Assembly (NCBI GenBank): GCA_032433765.1
Contig: JAVIAB010000073.1
Location: 56,640,565 to 56,704,564, forward strand
From: Megaustenia siamemsis
Taxonomy: Eukaryota; Mollusca; Gastropoda; Stylommatophora; Ariophantidae
Reading direction: 5' to 3'
DNA length: 64,000 bases
The notes under the pieces are model-generated. The model was not told where the DNA came from, did no database searches, and saw nothing but the letters and a program-made list of their open reading frames with translations. Below, piece by piece: positions 32,225 to 43,690 of this stretch (its first letter is position 1; each line of letters begins with the position of its first letter). Both the position numbers and the translations under genes were made by a program.

Positions 32225-35200
32225 TTGTATTGTTTCACCTGTGCGCTGCTGGGACCCGAAAGGGGAGTAAAGAATAGTGGCGCTCTACCCTACCAGGCAT
32301 GTTCATTAGAGGCAAGAAGGGAGAGTTTGGCATGGGACTGGCTATCCCATACTGTAAAAAAATTAGCTGAAAAAACTTCACAAACATGGACAAGTCAAAG
32401 AAGGAAAAAGGAAATCCGCCGTCCAGGTAAGAGAGGGGCTCTCTGTCTAAGAGACATATGACGCAAGCCGGAAAAAGCCGTAAGGAGTCCGGATTGCCAA
32501 CTCACCCTTTGTCTACCAGGAAATCCTCCAGAATTGGCACCTGGAATGTTCGTACTCTAAACGAACAAGGAAAAGCTGCACATGTAGCAGCAGAAATGAC
32601 AGACTACAAGATATTCTGGGAATGTGTGAAACAAGATGGCTAGGAGCGGGTAAAATAAAATTAATACAGGAGAGATGATTTTATCATCAGGAACCTGGAG
32701 CACAACATAATGAAGGGGTAGCTATAATGCTATCAAGGAATGCACAGAAAACACTAATAGAATGGGAAGCAGTAGGACTGAGACTAATAAGAGCAACATT
32801 TAAAACAACCAAAAACAAAATAAAATTACACATCCAATGCTATGCACCAACCAACGATAAAGATGATTTCTATAAACAGCTACAATATAAGATGGATGCA
32901 AGACAAGCCAAGGGTATTATAATCTTGATGGGAGACCTAAATGCTAAAGTAGGATCAGACAACAGAGACTTCAAAGAAATTATGGGAAAACATGGACTTG
33001 GAGATATAAACGAGAATGGAGACATATTTGTGAATTTCTGCACCCTTAATCAAGTGAGCCTAGGAGGAACAATATTCCAACATAAAAGAATACACATAGC
33101 TACATGGGTGTCACCAGATCATAGAATGGAAAATCAAATTGATCACATATGTATTAATAATAAGTTTAAGTCATCCTTACAGGATGTAAAAGTATATAGA
33201 GGGGCAGATGTAGCTTCGGATCATCATCTTCTGATAGCCAAACTTAAAATTAAACTAAGGTATACTACAACGAATAAAGGTAGAAAGTATTTCATTGTAG
33301 GGTTTCTTAAAGAACAAGGAATTAAAGATAAATTCGTAGTCACAATATCAAACAAATACCAAGTCCTCCAATTATAAAATACAATAAATACAGAAGATCA
33401 TTGGAAACAGGTAAAAGATATATGGAAAGAGACATGCGAAGAAACACTAGGGAAAAGAGAACACCAGAATAAGGCATGGATGACAGCAGAGACCCTGGAC
33501 AAAATTAAAGAAAGAAAGAACAAGAAAGCAGACATAAATAAAAGCAAAACAAGATGTAATAAAGCCAAGACACATGAAGCTTACACAGAGGTGAACAAAG
33601 AAGTGAGAAGATGCATTAAAAGGGATAAGAGGAAATATATAGATGAACTAGCTAAAGAGGCAGAAGAAGCAGCAAATAAAGGGAATATGAATGAACTGTA
33701 CAACAGCACAAAGAAATTAAGTGGAAAATACAAACAGATCAATGCCTTTATTAAAGATAAGAAAGGAAATCTGCAAAGTAATACAAGGGAACAAATGGAG
33801 ATATGGAAAGAGCACTTTGAAGAACTCTTGAATAGACCAGGTTCAAATAATCCTCCAGATATACTACCACCAGAAGAAGAGTTATACGTTAACTGTGGAA
33901 AACCAAGCAAAGAAGAAATAATTAAAGCCATCAAATTATTAAAAAATGGTAACGCCACAGGACCAGATTAAAATCCTTCGGAAGCCATCAAAGCAGATGT
34001 TAACACCTCTACCAAGATGTTACATGATCTATTGGATAAAATTTGGGAGAGAGAAGAAATACCTAAAGACTGGAAAGAAGGTTATATAATCAAACTACCA
34101 AAGAAAGGAAGTTTACAGGAGTGCACAAATTATAGGGGAATTATGCTACTATCAGTGCCAGGAAAAATATTAAGCAGAATCATTCTGGAGAGACTAAGAG
34201 GCCATAGAGAAACATTTGAGAGATGAATAAGTAGGTTTTAGGAAGAACAGATCATGTGCTGATCAAATAACTACTCTACGTATAATAGTTGAACAAAGTT
34301 TAGAACTAAAATCCCCATTTTATATTGGATTCATAGATTATGAAAAGGCATTTGATAGTTTAGACAGAAGAATGCTTTGGAAGTTGCTGAGTCATTACGG
34401 AATCCCCATAAAGTTTATTAACCTGATAAAAGCAAAATAAGAAGGAATGAAATGTAATGTAGTGCACGAAGAACAGCTTACAGAAGCATTTGAAATAAGA
34501 ACAGGAGTAAGGCAATGATGCCTTCTATCCCCATTTCTCTTTCTACTGGCCATATATTGGATTATGAAAATAACTCAAAACAACAGAAATGGAATCCAGT
34601 GGTCACTGATCAAACAACTTGATGATTTAGACTTTGCTGATGACATAGCTCTCCTATCACACAGCCATCAACAGATGCAGGATAAAATGAGCATACTTGA
34701 TGAGAGATCACAACAGCTAGGACTGAAGATTAATAGAGAAAAGACCAACATTATGAGAATTAATACAGTTGGCAATAACCAAATAAAACTTGGAGAAAAG
34801 CTCTATTAGATGTACAATCTTACATATATCTGGGCAGTAATATAGATAAAGAGGGAGGAACAGAAAATGATACCAAAATGAGGATATCAAAAGCAAGAGG
34901 AGCTTTCATTGCACTGGGAAACATATGGAAATCCAAAGAAATTAGGTTAAATACAAAATAAAAATGTTCAACTCAAATGTTAAGGCGGTCCTATTATTTG
35001 GCTGTGAAGCATGGAGAACAACAAAATTGACAATCACGAAGGTACAGACTTTCATTAATGGATGCTTACGCAGGATAAAAGGATGGGAATGGCAGGACAA
35101 AATCACTAATATAGAATTATGGAAATGTACCAGTCAAACACCAGTGGATAAAGAGATACAGCGAAGACGATGGCACTGGATAGGACACACACCACGGAAA

Positions 35201-35420
35201 CCAACTGAGAGTATTACTCAACAGGCTCTTTTTTGGAATCCCCAGGGGAAAAGACAAAGAGGAAGACCAAGGAATTCTTGGAGAAGACAGATAGAAGCAG
35301 AGATGAAGATGATGGGGAAGACATGGAATGATCTTAAAAGAATAGCAAAAAACAGAACGACTTGGAAAGTGTTTGTTGAAGACCTATGCTCCACTGGGAG
35401 CTAAAAAGGTAGAAGAAGAA
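32225..35420 (+). mobile_element. LINE family A (RTE-like), near full length but broken
   Basis: Non-LTR retrotransposon with a 5' region (32225-32520), an endonuclease starting IGTWNVRTLNEQGKAAHVAA near 32533, GDLNAKVG, TWVSPDHRMENQIDHICI and SDHHLL, then the reverse transcriptase (NYRGIMLLSVPGKILSRIIL, a FIDYEKAFDSLDR-type catalytic block near 34330, FADD near 34635) and a basic C-terminal part ending KVFVEDLCSTGS at 35403. The tail is (GAA)n-like. Frameshifts near 32600, stops at 33969, 34224, 34437 and 34516, and a frameshift near 34800 make it dead. Endonuclease wording resembles the craniofacial development protein 2/RTE group; the clade call is from motif memory. Confidence 0.85.
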
Positions 35421-35440
35421 TAATATAATAATAAAAAAAT

Positions 35441-35655
35441 CAAATATATATTGGAAATTAGCTCTCTTTTTGCTTTGACCTCTTTCAGAACGTTTACATT
35501 ACTCTCCTTAACTGTCCATGGTATTCTCAACATTCTTCTGTAAAACTACATTTCTACAGCCTTCAGTGATTTTCTTATTTTGTTGTCCTATTGTCCATGA
35601 TTCACATCCATATGTTAAGACTGGCTCTACATAACATTTAAGAACTCTATTCTAA
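35441..35655 (-). mobile_element. LINE family C fragment
   Basis: Plus-strand text TAACTGTCCATGGTATTCTC, TGATTCACATCCATATGTTA and AAGACTGGCTCTACATAACA equals the reverse complement of the family-C core (PWTVK, YGCES, EPVL). It abuts the LINE-A tail. Confidence 0.75.
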
Positions 35656-36003
35656 TAATATCAATAATAATATATATCATTTTATATATATATAGTAAGT
35701 AAGTGGAAGCAGTCAGCCAAACTGGCAATTTGCCAAAAAGAGTGATGTCAATTTTATTCCCTTGTGTTTGGTTCAACGTTTGTTTTTATCTTTCAAGTGG
35801 AAAGAGGTTTGTGAAATAATCATCACTACATATACAATGTGTGGTGACCACACTGGCCCAGTATTTCAGTCTTCTCATTGAGCTTCCCATCAAGACTCCA
35901 GAAATGGGATAATGCAATGGATGGATGAATACACAAACAAGATTATGAAAAAGTTAAGTAGATAAACAAAGAGATCTTTGGTGTTGTACTACAGGACACT
36001 GCT

Positions 36004-36417
36004 GGGCATGTAGTTTGATTACTTTGTTGTACTACATGACACGGCTAACGTGTAGTTTGATTACTTTGTTGTACTACATGACACGGCTAACGTGTAGTTT
36101 GATTACTTTGTTGTACTACATGACACGGCTAACTTGTAGTTTGATTACTTTGTTGTACTACATGGCACGGCTAACGTGTAGTTTGATTACTTTGTTGTAC
36201 TACATGGCACGGCTAACGTGTAGTTTGATTACTTTGTTGTACTACATGGCACGGCTAACGTGTAGTTTGATTACTTTGTTGTACTACATGACACGGCTAA
36301 CGTAGTTTGATTACTTTGTTGTACTACATGACACGGCTAACGTGTAGTTTGATTACTTTGTTGTACTACATGACACGGCTAACGTGTAGTTTTATTGCTT
36401 TATTGTACCATATGACA
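36004..36417. repeat. 42-bp minisatellite, about 10 copies
   Basis: Unit: TTTGATTACTTTGTTGTACT followed by ACATGACACGGCTAACGTGTAG. Because 42 is a multiple of 3, it reads as a 14-residue peptide repeat (ITLLYYMTRLTCSL) on the forward strand, which is a by-product. Variation is mostly a/g in CATGRCACGG. Confidence 0.95.
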
Positions 36418-36915
36418 TTGCTAGACGTATAGTTTGAATCAGTTTGACTGATTTGTTGTACTACATGACACCGCTAGACGTGTAGTTTGACTGCTTTATT
36501 GTACTTCAAAACATTACTAGACGTTTAGTTCACTGACTACTTTGTTGCACTACGTGATACTACTACCCTTGTAGTTCACTGACTACTTTGTTGCACCATG
36601 TGATACTACTACCCTTGTAGTTCACTGACTACTTTGTTGCAGCATGTGATACTACTACCCTTGTAGTTCACTGACTGCTTTGTTGTCCCATGTGACACTA
36701 CTACCCTTGTAGTTCACTGACTACTTTGTTGCACCACGTGACACTACTACCCTTGTAGTTCACTGACTACTTTGTTGCACCACGTGACACTACTACCCTT
36801 GTAGTTCACTGACTACTTTGTTTCACCACGTGACACTACTACCCTTGTAGTTCACTGACTACTTTGTTGCACCACGTGACTCTACTACCCGTGTAGTTCA
36901 CTGACTGCTTTGTTT
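36418..36915. repeat. 46-bp minisatellite, about 9 copies, related to the 42-bp array
   Basis: After a transitional stretch (36418-36510) units read CTTGTAGTTCACTGACTACT, then TTGTTGCACCACGTGACACT and ACTACC. The core is the same as in the 42-bp unit with extra CTGA-type bases, so the two arrays share an ancestor. Many units carry a CACGTG palindrome where the 42-bp units have ACATGA. Confidence 0.9.
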
Positions 36916-36919
36916 TCCC

Positions 36920-37600
36920 CAAATCTAAAGAATGTAATATTCGCTATGTGTGCTTTATGTGGTGTCTGTACGTGCACAAGTATCCCTTGGGTTTAGTGGG
37001 GAGGAGTTGGTGGATAAACATCCCAGGCCAGGGCTACCCTCCAAATCAACAGACGACGATCAAAGCTTGCGCGCTGGCTCGTGAAAATCGTCCAATCACG
37101 GTTTGAAATGTTGCTGGCCAGTGGCCATCAGGTTACAATATTTGAATATTAACTATTTAATTGTGATTGCAATCTTCAGAAAGGTCGCGACAGCGTCAGA
37201 TTCTTGCTGCGTATTTTTTTTTTTTAACCTTTGATGTTGCACAACAATTATCTAGAAAAACTTCGAAACCCTTCCAATCTATACTTCTGACGTAGCCCCG
37301 ACAGACTATTTCATATTGCCCTAGCTTAATTAATAACGTTTTGAAAGGACAGCTTTCAAACCGCTAAGAAGATTCAAGATAGAATGAGAGTTTAGCGCTA
37401 TCACAGAAAGTGCGTTCCATGAAGCATTCTAGCAATGGAACAAATGGTCAACGATAGAGTAGACTAGTTTGAATGTTCACAACTCCAAATGTAAAATGAC
37501 AAGAATGTCTTCGTAAGTTTTTTTTTTTTTTTTTAAATAAATAAAATTACTTTTATGAAATTGATAGAGAATGTGTGAGTCACATCAGAACAGCTTTATG
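36920..37600. other. No feature recognised
   Basis: Apparently single-copy sequence with a poly-T run near 37520. No exon recognised. Confidence 0.45.
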
Positions 37601-37619
37601 GTTATACTCAATGAAGTTC

Positions 37620-37915
37620 GCGAAAGGTTACAACAAGCAATGGGAGCTTATAGTCATCATTTGACTGTTGTGAAGAAACGCAAAATGAAATGATTTGGCC
37701 ATATATCTCGATAATCTGGCCCGAAAAAAGAGCATTCTGCCGGGAAAGTGGAAGGAGGAGAGGTAGGGAAAGAGATGGGAGGATAACCATCAAAGTGTGG
37801 ACAGGTTTCGACTTCGCAGAGCCCGATAGAGTGAGTAAAAATATAAATTATTGGAGAAGGTTGATCAAAGTATATTGTGCCCCAACGATCCTCATGCTTA
37901 TGGAATGAAGAAGAA
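37620..37915 (+). mobile_element. LINE family E, 3' fragment
   Basis: The forward strand reads, over frameshifts, RLQQAMGAYSHHLTVVKKRK, MK-stop-FGHIS, a KVEGG(E/R)-basic segment, FDFAEPDRV and a VPQRSSCLWNEE-like end. This is the LINE C-terminal block also seen at 28600-28796. Several frame changes. Confidence 0.7.
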
Positions 37916-38256
37916 AGGGAGAGGTAATTAAAACATTTATAAGACAACTCTCACGTATCGATCTGATACTTTCTTATGTGGCAACAAACAAAACAAGATA
38001 AAACAAACAAATATATTACGTGACAACATACAGTTATCTCTGTCCAGAGAATTAGAATAGAACAAACAGAGGTCTATTAGTCGTGGCAGCTGCTTAAGCA
38101 GACATGATGCCATATATGTCGTTAGAATTAAGCTGGTTAAGCCGTCATATACCACCACATGATTGAAATTTCTGTGATAGACATATCGACAACGCCCAAT
38201 TCTCTTTCTCGACAACATTAAATGTTACGAAGGATCCTTTACAACTATTCGCAGAA

Positions 38257-39302
38257 TACAGCGGCAGTCGGCTGAGAAAAGGAGGTGAGTGTATAGGGGA
38301 CTAGAGAATATAGCGTCAGTCGGCTGAGAAAAGGAGGTGAGTGTATAGGGGACTAGAGAATGTAGCGTCAGTCGGCTGAGAAAAGGAGGTGAGTGTATAG
38401 GGGACTAGAGAATGTAGCGTCAGTCGGCTGAGAAAAGGAGGTGAGTGTATAGGGGACTAGAGAATATAGCGTCAGTCGGCTGAGAAAAGGAGGTGAGTGT
38501 ATAGGGGACTAGAGAATATAGCGTCAGTCGGCTGAGAAAAGGAGGTGAGTATATAGGGGACTCGAGAATATAGCGTCAGTCGGCTGAGAAAAGGAGGTGA
38601 GTGTATAGGGGACTAGAGAATATAGCGTCAGTCGGCTGAGAAAAGGAGGTGAGTGTATAGGGGACTAGAGAATATAGCGTCAGTCGGCTGAGAAAAGGAG
38701 GTGAGTGTATAGGGGACTAGAGAATACAGCGTCAGTCGGCTGAGAAAAGGAGGTGAGTGTATAGGGGACTAGAGAATACAGCGTCAGTCGGCTGAGAAAA
38801 GGAGGTGAGTGTATAGGGGACTAGAGAATACAGCGTCAGTCGGCTGAGAAAAGGAGGTGAGTGTATAGGGGACTAGAGAATATAGCGTCAGTCGGCTGAG
38901 AAAAGGAGGTGAGTGTATAGGGGACTAGAGAATGTAGCGTCAGTCGGCTGAGAAAAGGAGGTGAGTGTATAGGGGACTAGAGAATATAGCGTCAGTCGGC
39001 TGAGAAAAGGAGGTGAGTGTATAGGGGACTAGAGAATATAGCGTCAGTCGGCTGAGAAAAGGAGGTGAGTGTATAGGGGACTAGAGAATATAGCGTCAGT
39101 CGGCTGAGAAAAGGAGGTGAGTGTATAGGGGACTAGAGAATATAGCGTCAGTCGGCTGAGAAAAGGAGGTGAGTGTATAGGGGACTAGAGAATACAGCGT
39201 CAGTCGGCTGAGAAAAGGAGGTGAGTGTATAGGGGACTAGAGAATATAGCGTCAGTCGACTGAGAAAAGGAGGTGAGTGTATAGGGGACTAGAGAATACA
39301 GC
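38257..39302. repeat. 52-bp minisatellite, about 20 copies
   Basis: Unit: ATAGCGTCAGTCGGCTGAGA, AAAGGAGGTGAGTGTATAGG, GGACTAGAGAAT. Variation is almost confined to the AATATAGCG/AATACAGCG/AATGTAGCG position, so the array is highly homogenised. Each unit carries AGGTGAGT, a strong match to a 5' splice donor on the plus strand. Confidence 0.95.
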
Positions 39303-39545
39303 GAATCAATTCAGAGGAAGAGGTATGTTTACGGCACTCGGAAAAAATGACAAATAATCAAGAACAGAAAAAAATATGGACCAAAGTAGGATCGAACCCG
39401 TACTTAGTGGCACAGCGCCTTGCCACGAAAAGCCAAACGCTAGGGAACACTGCCATTCAGCTAACTAAAAAATTAGCTATCGTGGACAGTGTCTTTTCGC
39501 ACAGGTGTTCTTATGACTATAGCATAAGGCTGCGATCACAGCTCG
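39303..39545 (-). mobile_element. tRNA-like element S2, single-arm copy
   Basis: In reverse orientation it has an A-box-like TAGCTGAATGGCAGTG and a B-box-like GGTTCGATCC, preceded by an AGCTAATTTTTTAGTTAGCT palindrome. It matches the right half of the fold-back element at 40092-40735 and directly abuts the end of the 52-bp array. Confidence 0.7.
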
Positions 39546-39687
39546 GAAATACATAGTGTATCTGTATTTTTCCTGTTAAGACAAATATCTCCCGTAGGGC
39601 TGAATACTTGCGTTGCAGATAAACATTTAGGTTAGCCTCAGACAGCCTCGCGTGATACCGACTACACCACTAAAAATGTGCCGTAAA

Positions 39688-39866
39688 AAAGGTAAAGTAA
39701 AGAGCCCCGTCACGCCAAGTGGAGTATAGGGAATATGGTGTTAGCGACCAGAACTTTTATTGACCTTCGGCACATGATTTTTGTGGTCGGTATTACGCCC
39801 TTGACGCTTACCCGTCCTCTTGTCCTTTGTAGTCCAGTTCCCTAACCATTGAGCTATCGCCGCTCC
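39688..39866 (-). mobile_element. SINE S1 with internal deletion
   Basis: Starts AAGTAAAGAGCCCCGTCACG and ends in a CATTGAGCTATCGCCGC A box. The middle (TTACTTTCCC through to the region before the B box) is missing. AAAAATGTGCCGT on the left and AAAAATGCACCGT on the right look like a target duplication with two changes. Confidence 0.85.
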
Positions 39867-39879
39867 AAAAATGCACCGT

Positions 39880-39940
39880 GGTAATGGGAAAATATGGTCA
39901 CTAACACCATATTCCCCATACGCACAGGAATCCGTGGAGG
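39880..39940 (+). mobile_element. SINE S1 3' half fragment
   Basis: AATATGGTCACTAACACCAT and ATTCCCCATACGCACAGGAA match the 3' half at 29910-29970, in the opposite direction to the neighbouring copy. Confidence 0.55.
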
Positions 39941-40091
39941 AAAGTTAATTATTTGAACAACAGAGTGCTTGTTTCAAAACGGCTTTGAGAACCCACTAAT
40001 TTAGCCACAAAGTGCAAACTTGAATATTTGTATAGTAGACAAATAATAATAAATGAATTTTATTATAGAGAGAAACTTCCGAGGCGATATT

Positions 40092-40735
40092 TCAGCGAAT
40101 CATAGGAGGAGGAGGTATGTTTTACAGTAAGTAAGTAAAGTACCTCCGTCACGCCAAATGGCGTATAGGGAAATATGGTGTTAGTGACCCTATATTCTAC
40201 AGACCTTCGGCACATGATCTTTGGGGTAATGTGGTCGGTATTACGCCCGTGCTGCTTTACTTTCCCAGAAAAAAATCCGGTACCCATTTAAGGCTGGGTA
40301 AACCCGGAAGCCGTCGGTTGGGATCGAACCCTACCCCTTGTCCTTTGTAGTCCAGTTCACTAACCACTGAGCTATCGCGGCTCCCATGTTTTACAGTACT
40401 CATAAAAAATGATATAAACAACAATAGAAAAAAACAAAGAATAATATATGGTCCTAGGCAGGATCGAACCCGTACTCCTTGGCACTGCTCATGAGAACAC
40501 CTGCGTGAAAGACATCGTCAACGATAGCTAATTTTTTTTTAGTTAGCTGAGTGGCAGTGTTCCCTAGAGTTTGGCGTCTCGTTGCAAGGCGCTGTGCTGT
40601 GCCAAGTAGTACGGGTTCGATCCTGCTTCGGACCATATATTGTACCTTGTTTTTTTTTTTCTGTTGTTAATTTATCATTTTTTTCTGAGTGCTGTAAAAC
40701 ATAACTCTTTCTCATATGATTCGCTAGATATTTAT
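40092..40735. mobile_element. Fold-back element built from two tRNA-like S2 halves
   Basis: The left arm runs from GCGAATCATAGG to CCTTGGCAC (40494) with the S1 SINE 40130-40385 inserted in it. The right arm, from GTGCCAAGTAGTACGGGTTC (near 40598) to CATATGATTCGCT (near 40727), is its reverse complement over about 130-150 bases, with the inner ~41 bases about 90% identical. The right half contains A box TAGCTGAGTGGCAGTG and B box GGTTCGATCC. Confidence 0.85.
40130..40385 (-). mobile_element. SINE S1 inserted in the fold-back element
   Basis: Full-length minus-strand copy with a perfect 13-bp target duplication ATGTTTTACAGTA at 40117-40129 and 40386-40398. B box (GGATCGAACCC, reverse) and A box (CACTGAGCTATCGCGGC, reverse) are intact. 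Confidence 0.93.
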
Positions 40736-40739
40736 TTAA

Positions 40740-41320
40740 TTTGTATTGATGTTTGGGAAGGGAGGAAAGAAGGGATTAATGAGTTATACATTTCTCGAAA
40801 TGTTTTGTTGTCATTTTGACATGTTGTTACGTAAGCAATTTTATTGACAAAATATTGGATATAATTATCACAATTGCAATTGGAGTTAAAAGGATGCCCC
40901 TCACGTCCCCGTTTAACAAATAATGTCTCAGGAGGTTTCGTGTTCACCACGCGATTTCATATTTTCCTATCCACCTTGAAAGTGGCGCCAAGTAGTCGTA
41001 GATATGTTTATGGTTACAATAATTGTTGAAGTTGACGTTCTGCACTAAACATCCCACTTCAGCATTACATTTTTGAGAATCATGTTGACTTTAACGTCAA
41101 GTCATGGCGCTAACAACCACGTTACTAGTGCTACCGTAAACTACAGAGCAGTCAAGCAAGTAGAGGTCGAATGGGAAAGGCAATTCGGCGTCCACAATGC
41201 CGTGCTAAAGTCGGATATGTTGTGTTGAAAATCGCGAATATAACAGCTTGCTGTATAACATACCACGACGCGTCCACTCCCACTTGACGATATATAGTTC
41301 TAAGGGCTGTTGTCTTTGAT
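40740..41320. other. No gene recognised; short repeat H piece at 41030-41120
   Basis: CATCCCACTTCAGCATTACA followed by TTTTTGAGAATCATGTTGAC near 41050 resembles repeat H. The remainder is unassigned. Confidence 0.35.
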
Positions 41321-41745
41321 CAAAGAATATACAAAATGTATAACATCAAAATATGCACCGAAAATAAACAGAAAAAGCAAAAGCAGACATAGAACTTAGA
41401 ACATAAGTTATAAAACAAGTAAACTAAAATATATGTGAACAACATTATCTGAAGATGGCACAATCGAATAAGAAATGGACACCCGACGCAACAAGGCAAA
41501 CCAAATATTGGGACTGCCAGCACACCGTCATCTATAGAAATAAGCCTGAGGCTGAAAGTGAAGCCCAAAACTAGCTTGACATTTTCCACTTTGTGAGCAG
41601 AGTTTTGTGGGCAGAATGACGTAACCCCTAAGTACACAAAGTAATATCTAACACGATAGAGTAACCTGTTACACAGAGTATACACATTCCAATTAGAGTT
41701 GCCAGGTTTTTGCCTTGAGAAAAGCCTTTGAAGTGATAAAATCAT
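41320..41745 (-). CDS. Unassigned 141-codon open frame (doubtful)
   Basis: A minus-strand frame with a soluble first half (GNSNWNVYTLCNRLLYRVRY) and a very hydrophobic last ~45 residues rich in L, F, C and Y. I recognise no domain. The hydrophobic end lies in AT-rich sequence and may be accidental. No splice evidence was found. It could be a fragment of an unknown mobile element. Confidence 0.15.
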   Translation of the reverse strand: MILSLQRLFSRQKPGNSNWNVYTLCNRLLYRVRYYFVYLGVTSFCPQNSAHKVENVKLVLGFTFSLRLISIDDGVLAVPIFGLPCCVGCPFLIRLCHLQIMLFTYILVYLFYNLCSKFYVCFCFFCLFSVHILMLYILYIL

Positions 41746-41752
41746 AGACGAT

Positions 41753-41776
41753 TATATATATATATATATATATATA
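41753..41776. repeat. (TA)n microsatellite
   Basis: About 12 TA units. Confidence 0.9.
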
Positions 41777-42070
41777 AGAGAAAGAGCCGGCAATGAACCA
41801 GTTAGACGGAAACAACAAATAAATTGGTTTGCCTATTTAGAAAAATGACACGTGATTCCTTTCCGTACAAGGCATATATTGAAAGCGAAGGAGAGAAGCA
41901 AGAAACAGGCCCAGAGAAAGATGGACCAACAACATCAAAGAAACATTATAATAACGTCAACATCAGATGACAGTGATTGAAGCTGTCAGAAGGGTGATAC
42001 CCATACCTTTGTATCTTCAGCGACACCTGAATTGGTTGAAAAGGAAGTGAAGAAGAAGAAGTTTCAGAGG
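41777..42070 (+). mobile_element. LINE family G2, 3' fragment
   Basis: Decayed C-terminal LINE text across two frames: INWFAYLEK, then SFPYKAYIESEGEK, a QRKMDQQHQR-like segment and TVIEAVRRV. Ends in AGAAGAAGAAG. Confidence 0.5.
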
Positions 42071-42199
42071 TAAATAATGAAGAGAGATAGAGGCACAGCT
42101 CAATAATTCTGCCAACCTTGCATTTACCAGTACCCAACACAAACGTTAACAACAAAGGAGAAAATAAAGATCACAACTACTAAATTGGAATATTTTCGA

Positions 42200-42545
42200 A
42201 GACCGGTTTCCTGCCGGAGCTACTGAGTAGTGCTCTGTGCACATCGTGAGCTGTGTGTTTCATTCGGATGGTGTTTCTATATTCAGATTGCTTACGATGA
42301 ATGATGATATCCTATGATGAAGGACAACTCAGATGCGTTCACTGTCGGTGCTATAATACGCCTTGTGTCTTTTCGACATGTGCTGTGTTTGCTACGATGG
42401 GGACTGCAACTGTCTGTCTTTGTTTGGATATTCGACGAAATGTTAATTCGGATGATTCCACTGGCACGGGCGGTTGAGCAATTATGGATTTTCATTCGTT
42501 TGCAGTGATACCGGGACTTTCGAATAACCATAACCAATCTTCGAA
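42200..42545. repeat. Left member of an inverted repeat pair around the 21-bp array
   Basis: The reverse complement of this stretch matches 48590-48955. Shared text on the 48.6-kb strand includes AAAATCCATAATTGCTCAAC, CGCCCGTGCCAGTGGAATCA and GATATCATCATTCATCGTAA. Both read CSTARASGIIRI in one frame, with different frameshifts, so an old protein-coding or element origin is possible. Confidence 0.85.
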
Positions 42546-43124
42546 GAATACTTTTCGTGAGAGTAAAAGATAAAATTAGACTTGAAGAAATGATAAAAAT
42601 AGCAGGAGTAACACCAGCCATGCAGCGGCGAATATTCAGTGGAGGCAACGGAGACCACGACTCCTCAAATATTTTATCAGAATACATAACACAACCACGT
42701 TCCAGCTCAATGAGTTAAATGTTAATGTGCAACCAGCCGCTGTATTCCTTAGTATAACTGTGAGATAGTTCAAATAATTCAAGCTGTTACAAATAAATAG
42801 ACTTCAATGCCTATGTAGGTCAAACTTGCTACAAAAGTACACCGACATATATCGACCTCGCAATGCATATGGGAAATAGGTAGGTCATTTCAACAATTAG
42901 TTCCTCGTTGCCATGGCAACAGAAAAACAACAAATAAGATTACGTTCTATCTTTTTATCAAAACATAAACCAGTAGAGCCAATAGGGGCAGTATTATTGT
43001 GCCTCCTGCAAGGATCAATGCTTTACGTCTTTATTTAAAAATAAAAATAAAGAACAAAACTCTAAGAGATGTTAATTAACGACACAATCATGTTTTCTCA
43101 TAACTAATAATGTAAATTATTATG

Positions 43125-43300
43125 TTCATCATCATCATCGTGTGCCTTCTCCGCAACGAAGGTTGGCTACCATGGATCGTCATTCTACTCTGTTTCTTGC
43201 TTTGATGGTGCAGGCTGACATAGATTGACTTGTCCATCTTTTGATGTTACTCGTCCATGTTAGTCTTGGTCTGCCTCTGCCTCTTTTACCTTGTATAAAT
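43125..43300 (-). mobile_element. LINE family B tail in duplication copy A
   Basis: (ATC)n start, then CAACGAAGGTTGGCTACCAT and GCCTCTGCCTCTTTTACCTT: reverse complement of the family-B 3' end. ATAAATTAT-like text recurs on both sides. Confidence 0.8.
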
Positions 43301-43444
43301 TATATATCTTATCTATATAAATTATTATGTTACGTTGTCATTATAGTTTATCTAATTTAGGGCAATAATTGAAGTAACTATTTTACAGCAATGTTTATGT
43401 TGCAAATTATCAGGTTAAAGGTCAACTTAAAAGTTCGGTAAACA

Positions 43445-43690
43445 CAAATAGAACAAGACAAATGGAATGTTTGGGGTATATTAAAAGACACAACAGCCTA
43501 GTAAAAGTAATATAGGAAGGGAAAATACAAGGTAGAGGCAGAGGCAGACCAAGACTAACATGGACGAGTAACATCAAAAGGGGCACAGGTCAGCCTATGA
43601 CAATCTGCACCTTCAAAGCAAGAGACAGAGTGGAATGGCGCTCCATGGTTGCCAAACTTTGATGCGGAGACGGCACTCGATGCTGATGAA
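43445..43690 (+). mobile_element. LINE family B tail in duplication copy A
   Basis: Forward copy of the family-B end: GGGAAAATACAAGGTAGAGG, CATGGACGAGTAACATCAAA, ending GACGGCACTCGATGCTGATG. It faces away from the 43125-43300 copy in inverted orientation. Confidence 0.8.

Noticed and set aside
32458..35404. Host gene related to craniofacial development protein 2
   Set aside because: The endonuclease is followed by a reverse transcriptase and a repeat tail, and a second copy lies at 56-59 kb, so it is a LINE.
36015..36305. 96-codon frame with a 14-residue repeat (ITLLYYMTRLTCSL)
   Set aside because: Translation of the 42-bp minisatellite.
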